Shown piece after piece: positions 1-5,624 of a DNA stretch of 5,625 nucleotides. A program made the translations under genes and the position numbers. Each line of letters starts with the position of its first letter. Position 1 is the stretch's first letter. The stretch covers positions 1 through 5,625 of the forward strand of contig USCU01000084.1 in assembly GCA_900553335.1 (NCBI GenBank), written 5' to 3'. The DNA comes from an uncultured Ruminococcus sp. (GTDB lineage Bacteria > Bacillota > Clostridia > Oscillospirales > Ruminococcaceae). The notes under the pieces are model-generated. The model saw only the letters and a program-made list of their open reading frames with translations. It was not told the DNA's origin and made no database searches.

Positions 1-30
1 TCGGCAGCGTCAGATGTGTATAAGAGACAG
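1..30 (+). other. Nextera (Tn5) sequencing adapter remnant
   Basis: These 30 bases match the 3' part of the Illumina Nextera Read 1 transposase adapter. They end in the 19-base Tn5 mosaic end AGATGTGTATAAGAGACAG at 12-30; only the first three bases of the full 33-base oligonucleotide are absent. The sequence is library-preparation artefact and not host DNA. Genomic sequence begins at 31. It sits at the extreme end, as expected for an untrimmed read that was carried into a contig terminus, and it falls inside the open frame of the adjacent minus-strand gene. Confidence 0.98.
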
Positions 31-688
31 GGCTTATCGGGAGAGATTTTTTATTAGTAAGAATTACGGATGTATTGTCGATAGAATACACATATTTTAA
101 ATTAACCAAATACCCGGAATGGATCCTGAAAAAACTATACTCACAAAACTCCTTTTCAAGCTGACTCAATGAATATGTTATTTTAATCACACAATCTTCC
201 TTATCATGAATATAAATACTGTGATTAATAGATTCGAAGTACATTATATCCTTCGGCGAAATAAGATACTGTCCGTCTTGATTTTTAAATGATATTTCCA
301 TGCTGCTTATATTTATTTTAGATATGATTCTGTCAATAACATCTTCTATCTTTTTATCAAATTCGCTCTTCCTTATATACGCTGCTGCATCGTAATCAAA
401 CGCTTCAAACACATAATTATCAAAGGCTGTAATGAAAACTATTGTTGTATCCTTATACTTTTTTCTAATCCATTTTGCAACTTCCATTCCCGGTTTATCG
501 GGCATTTGTATATCTAAAAAAATTATATCAAAGTATGTTTTTGAATTTATCTTTTCCAGCAATTCACCGCCTCCGGAAAATTCCACAATATCAATGTATA
601 TATGCCGTTCATTAAAAATTTTTTCAATATTTCTAACTACATATTTTTTGTAGTCCTGTTCATCATCACACACAGCTATTTTAAGCAT
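31..688 (-). CDS. LytTR-family response regulator, C-terminus cut by contig end
   Basis: This is a two-component DNA-binding response regulator of the LytR/AgrA type. It would be phosphorylated by a sensor histidine kinase and bind promoter DNA through its LytTR domain. 219 genomic codons are present, starting MLKIAVCDDEQ. The receiver domain (about residues 1-120) shows the acidic pair D8/D9, the phospho-acceptor D59 in FLDIQMPD, T87 in FITAFD, and K107 in YIRKSEF. The usual proline after that lysine is missing, a variant I associate with AgrA-like regulators paired with GHKL kinases. The LytTR domain (about 130 onward) carries the hallmark FFRIHSGYLVNLKYV (187-201) and stops at LPIS, where family members normally continue with an Arg-rich helix. 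By comparison with usual family length, perhaps 15-30 residues are lost. The ATG at 688 is supported by GGGAGTG six bases upstream. No kinase is in the window; it could lie beyond the left end. The gene looks more A+T-rich than the large gene. Targets are unknown. Confidence 0.95.
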
Positions 689-694
689 ATTTAT

Positions 695-701
695 CACTCC
701 C
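695..701 (-). promoter_or_regulatory. Ribosome binding site of the response regulator
   Basis: On the minus strand GGGAGTG lies six bases before the ATG at 688, which fixes that start codon. It is a good though not perfect Shine-Dalgarno match. Confidence 0.8.
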
Positions 702-720
702 ATTGTTTATATAAACATCA

Positions 721-751
721 AAGCTGATTTTACCTTAAGGTTATTATACCA
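721..751 (-). repeat. Direct repeat, left copy, carrying a -10 element
   Basis: This copy matches 880-911 in the same orientation. The core of 19 bases (ccttaaggttattatacca, 733-751) is identical to 893-911, exactly 160 bases away. The similarity extends to the left through aagctg and a T-rich spacer, with one indel and a few mismatches. On the minus strand the core reads TGGTATAAT followed by AACCTTAAGG, so each copy contains an extended -10 promoter motif. Confidence 0.85.
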
Positions 752-771
752 TAATTTAATTGCGATTTATC
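743..771 (-). promoter_or_regulatory. Proximal promoter of the response regulator (P2)
   Basis: The minus strand shows a perfect -10 TATAAT at 743-748 preceded by TGG, the extended -10 pattern TGnTATAAT. A -35 is weak: GATAAA at 766-771, with 17-base spacing. The extended -10 may compensate. Transcription would begin near 736 and give a leader of about 50 nt before the ATG at 688. The -35 region overlaps the hairpin at 759-776. Confidence 0.6.
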
Positions 772-879
772 GCAATCGTCGGCTAAGCCGACAAGGCGGC
801 GACAGCCGCAAATTAATGATACAATGTTCTTAAGGGGCGGCGACAGCCGAATCGTGCGAATGCACGATAAATCAGCAAT
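759..879. repeat. Hairpin-rich MITE-like or REP-like element between direct repeats
   Basis: This roughly 120-base stretch has imperfect inverted ends: attgcgatttatcg at 759-772 matches the reverse complement of 865-879 apart from one inserted base. Inside are several self-complementary units: attgcga/tcgcaat with a TTTA loop (759-776), gtcggc/gccgac (778-792), gcggc/gccgc with a GACA loop (796-809), and atcgtgc/gcacgat with a GAAT loop (851-868). The 14-base string ggcggcgacagccg occurs twice, at 795-808 and 836-849. The direct repeats at 721-751 and 880-911 flank it. No open reading frame is seen in it. The structure fits a small non-autonomous mobile or interspersed repeat, or a structured leader RNA for the regulator. 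I cannot assign it to a named family. Confidence 0.55.
817..835 (+). promoter_or_regulatory. Third, inverted copy of the -10/CTTAAGG motif
   Basis: On the plus strand TGATACAAT followed by GTTCTTAAGG matches the minus-strand motif TGGTATAATAACCTTAAGG at 13 of 19 positions, including the extended TG, most of the -10 and the CTTAAGG. It would direct transcription to the right, towards the 3' end of the large gene in antisense, with no plus-strand gene to serve. It may be a decayed promoter copy, or a regulator site instead of an active promoter. Confidence 0.35.
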
Positions 880-911
880 AAGCTGTTTTTTCCCTTAAGG
901 TTATTATACCA
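880..911 (-). repeat. Direct repeat, right copy, carrying a -10 element
   Basis: Partner of the repeat at 721-751, beginning immediately after the right inverted end of the hairpin element. The perfectly shared core is 893-911; the left part (aagctg then a T run) differs from the other copy by one indel and a few bases. Confidence 0.85.
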
Positions 912-930
912 CACAGGGTAAAAAAAACAA
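903..930 (-). promoter_or_regulatory. Distal promoter of the response regulator (P1)
   Basis: The minus strand has TTGTTT at 925-930, a 16-base spacer, and an extended -10 TGGTATAAT whose hexamer is 903-908. This is a better -35 match than in the proximal copy. Transcription would start near 896 and run through the whole hairpin element, giving a structured leader of about 200 nt before the regulator's ATG. The -35 lies in the T-run downstream of the terminator hairpin of the preceding gene. Confidence 0.6.
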
Positions 931-980
931 TCACATATAGAAAGCAGGCAGGAGCTCAAAAAGCTTCCTGCCGTCTTTCT
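920..980 (-). terminator. Probable intrinsic terminator of the large LRR gene
   Basis: About 33 bases past the stop codon, the minus strand folds into a long hairpin (939-980). The outer stem is AGAAAG/CTTTCT, then a two-base mismatch, GGCAGG/CCTGCC, a bulged A, AGCT/AGCT and a TTTTG loop. The run of eight Ts (920-927) comes about a dozen bases after the stem instead of directly after it, so the match to the classic form is imperfect. In the other direction the stem is followed by a shorter pyrimidine-rich tail, but no plus-strand gene precedes it. Confidence 0.65.
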
Positions 981-1012
981 TTATACAATACACTATTTAG
1001 GAGAATTAGCTT

Positions 1013-4000
1013 TTACCAAAGTGACTTAACTGCCTTTGCATGGCTGTTTATCATGCCTACATCTGCGGTCGTTATGCTTCCGTCAGTTTTTACATCTGCA
1101 CATACAAAATCATAATCTGTGAGAGTTATTACTCCCTTTGCATGTGAATTTGCTCGTCCAACGTCTGCTGTAGTAACCTTTCCGTCGCCATTTATATCAC
1201 CGTATGGATTAAGCTTAACGTCCTGTTGTGTGCTACCACCTGCTTCAACTGTAATCTCATATGTTCTAGGAGCGTATTTTCCTCCGCTTACGATAATAGT
1301 ATACCGTCCTGTTTCAAGACATTCAATTGTGTATGTTCCCATGCTTGAAGCTGTTACACTTCTTACTACCGTGCCATCAAAAACAGTAACAGCTACTGTC
1401 ATTTCAGTTCCTGATTCTTCGTCCGATACATAGATCGTTCCCGTTAAATCTCCGCCGATAGGCTTAAGCTCAAGTCCTGCGATTGCATCCTCAATAGCCT
1501 TTGCCCAAGCATCTACCGTTTCCTGCTCTGTGATATTCTTACCCTCTACTACTGAGTTTAATGCTTCGTTAAGAACGTTTACGGTTTCTTCTATGTAACC
1601 ACTCAAATCAGCAGGTACTTTTGCCTTAGCTTCGTTTACTTTCGTGTAATCGGCAGGAAGATATTCGATTGCCGCAATTGCCGCCTCAAGCTCACTTGTC
1701 CGAACTCTGTAATCATCTTTGGTTGCCGATGGATCATTAAGCGTTGCATTTGCATCTTCAATAACCAATGCCAATAGAGCTAAACTTTCTTCGGTGCACA
1801 TGCTCTTATCAATCGCTTGGGCTTTCTCTATTGCATCCTTGAGATTTCTTACATCACCTACGCCGATACTGCCGGCAGAGTATGTATATAACAACTCATC
1901 ATTCTCATTATAAAACTCTACGTTCTTTACATAGAATACTTCATCAGATTTCGTCCAACCTGTTCCGGCTGTCAGGCTGAATGCCGACTCTGTTGTCGGA
2001 ATGCTTAAGTTATACTTAAACACATTGTCCTCAGATCCCTTTAAGCTCTTATACGGTTGATCGCCGTCTAAAAAATTCCAAATATGAAGTGTTCCGTATG
2101 CAAGCTGATATTTTAAAGCCTCATTCGGTGTGCATGTTACCTTAACATAGCTTGTTCCTACAACTTTTTCCATATCTACATCGTCTGATACCACGACTTT
2201 ATACGAATCTGTTTCATGATTGTATGTAACCTCATAGCCGCCGTAAATTGTCGCTACATATTTGTCAGATGTGTTTACGATCGTAAGTCCCGAATATGCA
2301 TCGTTCAAATTATCATAAAGTGCTTCATATTCGTTGTAGGTAAGCTCTTTCTCAGATGCTAACGCATCCTTAGCCGCTTTGAGAGCATCATTAAGCGCTG
2401 TCCAGCTGTCGGACGTGTAGTCGCTCTCGTTCTTTATTGTAAGAAGCTTTTCAATATTACCAGAAAGCTTTTCAAGCGCTGCTTTCATCTTTGTGCTGTC
2501 TGCTTCTACCAAACCGTCAATGGCGTCTGTGATCGCCTTTACTGCTGCATCAATATCCGCCTGTGCAGCGTTTGCGTTTTCCTTAACCGTCTTAGCTGTG
2601 CCTATTGCAGTGGCGAGAGCAGCATATGATTTCGCTGAATAATTCTCAGCTTTTATCGCCTCAGCTTCAGCAAGCTTTGCGTTTAGCTCTGTGAAATCCA
2701 ACGAATATACAACATTTGTGTCTGTAAGATATCCTGCGTTTCTGAGGGTAGTTTCGGTTGTGCTTCCCTTTATAACTGTGTAGGTTATGTTTGTGCCGTT
2801 TGTTTCAAAGGTTTCAGTGTAATTATTGCCTGCTTTTCCAACATAAGCTAGATCATCACACTTTATTATTACTTCATTTAATGCTGTACAGCCATTAAAC
2901 ATAGTATTCGGTAATCCGTTTTCAACAGTTGCATATCTTTGCTGAACTGTTCCGCATCCTAATATTGTTGCTTTTTTAAGAGCGGTACACTCAAAGAAAA
3001 TTGATTCAGAATGGGTTTCTCCGCCCCAACTGTCACCACCGTGACCGTATGTAATGTTCGCTCCACAAGTTGCTTCTTGTAGATAATCGCAGTGTGAAAA
3101 TGCATTAGCAGAAATAAAGACACCCTCCGGAATTTCTACATCTTTAATCATGGAATATGAATACGCAAAACTATTTATCCTTTTTACGTTTTTCGGAACT
3201 GTTAAATTTGTAATAACAGTAGAATAAAACGCTCCCTTACCTATCGTTTCAATAGTATCTGGCAATGTTATTTTTTTGAGATTTGGATAAGCAACAGTAG
3301 AAGTATCAACTGCTGAAACATGTCCGAACGCGCATGCTCCTACTGATGTAACGCCTTCTTCAATTACTACCTCTTTTATATCGTTTGCATATTCATAATA
3401 TGTCCAAGGGGTACAATTCGTATAAAAGGTCTCGTTCATCGGTCCTGTTCCCGAAATAGTAAGTATTCCTGTTTCTCTGTTAAGACTCCATGTTACATTT
3501 TCGCCGCATTTACCTGTTTTTATAACATTAACTGACTTAAGTGCGTCTGTTGCCGCTTTAAGGTCACTTGTTAACTGTACGACCTCAGGACCTGTCATTG
3601 TAGGAAGCTTTCCTTCCTTTATCGACGCACCAATGTCAATAGTAGAATCAACACTATAATATATTGCTCCTAACGAAAGTTCAGTCTTAGCCTTATCGTA
3701 CAAAGGCTGAAACGCTGCTAGCAGCTCCGGATCGACCTCCAAATCGGCATCAGCAAATTCTTTGAGTTTTTTATCCGCTTTTTCAACTTGCTTTTGAAGG
3801 CGATACTGCTCTGTAGCTGTAGGAAGTCCTACTATTTTTGCATTTTTAATATTCGGGCATCTTTCCTCCAAAAAAGATTTAAATGGTTTTTGAGTCGTTC
3901 TTTCATAATAGTATCTGTGATAGAAAGTCAGATCCTCGCTGTCATCAAAATGATATGCATAGATGCCGCTTCCGTCTGAAGTATCTCCTTCCTTGTCGCG

Positions 4001-5410
4001 TGTAGTCCAAAAAAAATAATCGCCATAAAGCAAATATACGGATTTTAATTTAGGGCAGTTCTTAAAAGTTCCCCCCATAACACCTCTATGAATAGTATCT
4101 AAGGTACGACTCTTGTTAATTTCCAAAGATTCAGGCGCTACAACCGTTTCAAGTGAAGTACAGCCGAAAAACGCATATGAATCAACGTCAATATCATCCA
4201 AAGGTAATACTACATATTTAAGAGAAGTGCAGTTTTCAAATGCACGCTTATCTATGTAACCGTGACAAAACTTTCCGCCAATACCTATATTTGAAAAATC
4301 AAGTTCTTCAAGTTTTGCACAATCAGCAAATGCCTCAAAACCTATATAAAAATCGCCCGGAAGGTCTTCAGCTTCAAACTCAATATGCTCAACAGCCGAA
4401 CCTTTAAATGCCGCTCTTCCGATAGATGAAACGTCTTTGCCGACTATTACCTTCTTGATTTGATCTTTATACTGATCAAACTGCCAGCTAAACTTTGTAC
4501 TCATATCGTAGTCATACATATTTCCCTCTCCTGAGAGAGTAAGAGTTCCGGTAGCTTCGTCAAATGACCATGTTACATTTTCTCCGCACTTGCCTTCTTT
4601 GCCGCCTACCGGAAATTCTGTAGTAGGTTCTTCTGTAGTAGGCTCTTCCTCAGGAGTGATATAAGCTATATTTGTATAGCCATTATCCTTAAGAGTCTTT
4701 TCTGTGGTGCTTCCCTCGTAAACATGAAATACCGGATTCATCGTGTTATTGCCAAATGTTGCAGCATTATAAACGTTGTCAGATGCTACAACAGATGCTA
4801 TATCCCTTGCATAAATATAATAATCGGTAGCGCTAGAGCAATAACCGAAAGTTGAATCGCCAAGTTTTGTAACTCCTTTTCCTATAGTTACGGTTTTTAG
4901 CTTACTACATGCTCTGAAAGCAGCTGGACCTATTTCAGTTACGCTGTCAGGAATATTAATGCTTTCCAGCTCCCGAAGATCATAAAAACATGAGTCACCT
5001 ATCGAAGTAACACCCGAAGGGATCTTAAGGTTCCTAATGCCTGTCCACTGTGATACTGCGCTTTCCCCTAACGTTTTTAAGGTTTTTGGCAGAGTAATTA
5101 CGCTTAAGTGTCCTCCATTTCTCTCTGCATGAGAGCCGAGTGCTTTATCTCCGATATCGGTAATGCCGTCTTCAATATGGATCGCTTTTACCCAATATTT
5201 ATTAAAAAATCCTTCTTCAAATCCGGTAATAGTTCCGGTTCCTGAAATAGTTAAAAGGAACCCCGAATCAAGTGTCCATGTTGCATTTTCGCCGCAGCTT
5301 CCAGTAGCTACGACATCCACCGCACTCGCTGTCGCAAACGGCGTAAGCGCCATAGTCGATAAGGCGACCGCAGCGGCTAAAACGCCGCTTAAAAATCTCT
5401 TAAACTTCAT
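1013..5410 (-). CDS. Secreted BspA-type LRR / FIVAR-like protein with C-terminal dockerin
   Basis: An exported 1465-residue protein with no recognisable catalytic domain; binding or adhesion on a cohesin scaffold is the likely role. In order: Sec signal peptide (1-30, MKFKR, hydrophobic core, ATASA cleavage site); cap 'CGENATWTL' and BspA-type LRRs (38-205); a Thr/Glu/Pro linker (252-266); second cap and LRRs (274-465); helical FIVAR-like region (532-628); third cap and LRRs (634-860); FIVAR-like helical repeats (907-967 and 975-1044); an unrecognised beta-rich region (1050-1180); two further helical repeats (1187-1252 and 1255-1315); a carboxypeptidase-regulatory-like beta domain (1320-1401); and a dockerin (1403-1465). 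The LRRs show the typical 'IPDSVTEIGPAAF..CSKLKTV' pattern. No LPXTG or C-terminal membrane anchor is present, so the dockerin should provide attachment. I chose the ATG at 5410 because AGGAGAA lies at ideal spacing before it and it begins the signal peptide; an in-frame ATG at 5425 overlaps that site. Ligand unknown: plant polysaccharide, host surface or other cells are all possible. Confidence 0.93.
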   Translation of the reverse strand: MKFKRFLSGVLAAAVALSTMALTPFATASAVDVVATGSCGENATWTLDSGFLLTISGTGTITGFEEGFFNKYWVKAIHIEDGITDIGDKALGSHAERNGGHLSVITLPKTLKTLGESAVSQWTGIRNLKIPSGVTSIGDSCFYDLRELESINIPDSVTEIGPAAFRACSKLKTVTIGKGVTKLGDSTFGYCSSATDYYIYARDIASVVASDNVYNAATFGNNTMNPVFHVYEGSTTEKTLKDNGYTNIAYITPEEEPTTEEPTTEFPVGGKEGKCGENVTWSFDEATGTLTLSGEGNMYDYDMSTKFSWQFDQYKDQIKKVIVGKDVSSIGRAAFKGSAVEHIEFEAEDLPGDFYIGFEAFADCAKLEELDFSNIGIGGKFCHGYIDKRAFENCTSLKYVVLPLDDIDVDSYAFFGCTSLETVVAPESLEINKSRTLDTIHRGVMGGTFKNCPKLKSVYLLYGDYFFWTTRDKEGDTSDGSGIYAYHFDDSEDLTFYHRYYYERTTQKPFKSFLEERCPNIKNAKIVGLPTATEQYRLQKQVEKADKKLKEFADADLEVDPELLAAFQPLYDKAKTELSLGAIYYSVDSTIDIGASIKEGKLPTMTGPEVVQLTSDLKAATDALKSVNVIKTGKCGENVTWSLNRETGILTISGTGPMNETFYTNCTPWTYYEYANDIKEVVIEEGVTSVGACAFGHVSAVDTSTVAYPNLKKITLPDTIETIGKGAFYSTVITNLTVPKNVKRINSFAYSYSMIKDVEIPEGVFISANAFSHCDYLQEATCGANITYGHGGDSWGGETHSESIFFECTALKKATILGCGTVQQRYATVENGLPNTMFNGCTALNEVIIKCDDLAYVGKAGNNYTETFETNGTNITYTVIKGSTTETTLRNAGYLTDTNVVYSLDFTELNAKLAEAEAIKAENYSAKSYAALATAIGTAKTVKENANAAQADIDAAVKAITDAIDGLVEADSTKMKAALEKLSGNIEKLLTIKNESDYTSDSWTALNDALKAAKDALASEKELTYNEYEALYDNLNDAYSGLTIVNTSDKYVATIYGGYEVTYNHETDSYKVVVSDDVDMEKVVGTSYVKVTCTPNEALKYQLAYGTLHIWNFLDGDQPYKSLKGSEDNVFKYNLSIPTTESAFSLTAGTGWTKSDEVFYVKNVEFYNENDELLYTYSAGSIGVGDVRNLKDAIEKAQAIDKSMCTEESLALLALVIEDANATLNDPSATKDDYRVRTSELEAAIAAIEYLPADYTKVNEAKAKVPADLSGYIEETVNVLNEALNSVVEGKNITEQETVDAWAKAIEDAIAGLELKPIGGDLTGTIYVSDEESGTEMTVAVTVFDGTVVRSVTASSMGTYTIECLETGRYTIIVSGGKYAPRTYEITVEAGGSTQQDVKLNPYGDINGDGKVTTADVGRANSHAKGVITLTDYDFVCADVKTDGSITTADVGMINSHAKAVKSLW
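1016..1204 (-). other. Type I dockerin domain of the large protein
   Basis: Residues 1403-1465 form two F-hand-like calcium-loop/helix repeats, the dockerin signature that binds cohesins in cellulosome-type complexes. Loop 1 is DINGDGKVTTAD (1405-1416) with the expected D1, N3, D5 and D12. Loop 2 is DVKTDGSITTAD (1439-1450), where position 3 is Lys. Both helices carry the same ADVGxxNSHAK string, giving the internal twofold symmetry usual in dockerins. The recognition positions 10 and 11 are Thr-Ala in both halves. The chain ends in Trp a few residues after the second helix. Confidence 0.9.
3488..5302 (-). repeat. Three dispersed copies of the 'CGENVTW' cap sequence
   Basis: Within the large gene the DNA encoding the cap preceding each LRR block is conserved at nucleotide level. 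Plus-strand copies sit at 5276-5302, 4568-4594 and 3488-3514, sharing tgttacattttcgccgca with one or two changes each. The protein cap reads (K/S)CGEN(V/A)TW, then a strand and (L/I)TISGTG or a similar string. The copies imply duplication of a cap-plus-LRR unit during growth of the gene. Confidence 0.8.
4616..4645 (-). repeat. Tandem 15-base repeat encoding the EEPTT linker
   Basis: Two adjacent 15-base units (ttctgtagtaggttc and ttctgtagtaggctc) differ at one base and encode the acidic Thr/Pro linker EEPTTEEPTTE between the first LRR block and the second cap. Being an in-frame multiple of three, the unit number could vary without breaking the gene. Confidence 0.8.
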
Positions 5411-5415
5411 AAAAA

Positions 5416-5422
5416 TTCTCCT
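5416..5422 (-). promoter_or_regulatory. Ribosome binding site that decides the large gene's start
   Basis: The minus strand reads ATGAGGAGAATTTTTATG. AGGAGAA is a strong Shine-Dalgarno site placed correctly for the second ATG (5410), and the first ATG (5425) directly abuts it. The first ATG has no such site of its own. Translation should therefore begin at 5410, removing five residues (MRRIF) from the longest reading frame. Confidence 0.85.
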
Positions 5423-5595
5423 CATAGTTTACATTACAGGACTTAATCTTAGCTAACGCAAAGCGCCTGTGTTACTTCTGCGCTGCACAAAACGAATGAA
5501 AATAAATTAACTCATTCCCTCCTTGCATAAATCGGGTAAATTAAAAATCCCCCCTAAAGATTTTTTGCGATCAACGCATAATTTTTTGTATCTGC
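5423..5595 (-). other. 5' leader of the large gene, with hairpins and an orphan Shine-Dalgarno
   Basis: If the promoter at 5596-5624 is used, the transcript carries a leader of about 180 nt. In minus-strand order it shows a small TGCG/CGCA hairpin (5566-5578), an A/T stem AAAAATC/GATTTTT enclosing a purine loop with a G run (5543-5565), a strong AAGGAGGG (5517-5524) with no credible frame after it, and an AGCGC/GCGCT stem (5462-5484). I recognise no known riboswitch class. No gene is seen here. Confidence 0.5.
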
Positions 5596-5624
5596 ATTCT
5601 AACTTACATAAAGGACAAGGTCAA
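5596..5624 (-). promoter_or_regulatory. Sigma-70-type promoter of the large LRR-dockerin gene
   Basis: At the right edge the minus strand has TTGACC (5619-5624), a 17-base spacer and TAGAAT (5596-5601). Each hexamer is one base from the housekeeping consensus and the spacing is optimal. Predicted transcription start is near 5589. The window ends one base upstream of the -35, so operator sites further upstream cannot be judged. Confidence 0.7.

Noticed and set aside
432..653. Plus-strand open frame of 73 codons
   Set aside because: It lies wholly opposite the receiver domain of the response regulator, whose motifs on the minus strand are unmistakable. It is hydrophobic by chance from antisense reading.
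759..879. CRISPR-like array from repeated hairpin units
   Set aside because: Only two copies of a 14-base string occur, with no regular repeat-spacer pattern and no cas genes.
1119..1433. Plus-strand open frame of 104 codons opposite the dockerin and beta domain
   Set aside because: It is the antisense of clearly recognisable domains and has no homology that I can see.
3788..3979. Short plus-strand frames inside the large gene (also 1719-1913 and 5163-5456)
   Set aside because: All are antisense shadows of the LRR/FIVAR-like gene with no independent support.
5411..5425. Start of the large gene at the ATG at 5425 (MRRIF extension)
   Set aside because: This ATG abuts the Shine-Dalgarno AGGAGAA that serves the ATG at 5410, lacks its own ribosome site, and puts extra residues ahead of a normal signal peptide.
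5509..5516. Leader peptide gene with ATG after AAGGAGGG
   Set aside because: The frame is Met-Ser-stop and the ATG is only about two bases from the Shine-Dalgarno, too close for normal initiation. It is kept as an observation about the leader, not as a gene.
5423..5595. Known riboswitch in the leader of the large gene
   Set aside because: I could not recognise the conserved core of any class I know; the stems are short and A/T-rich.
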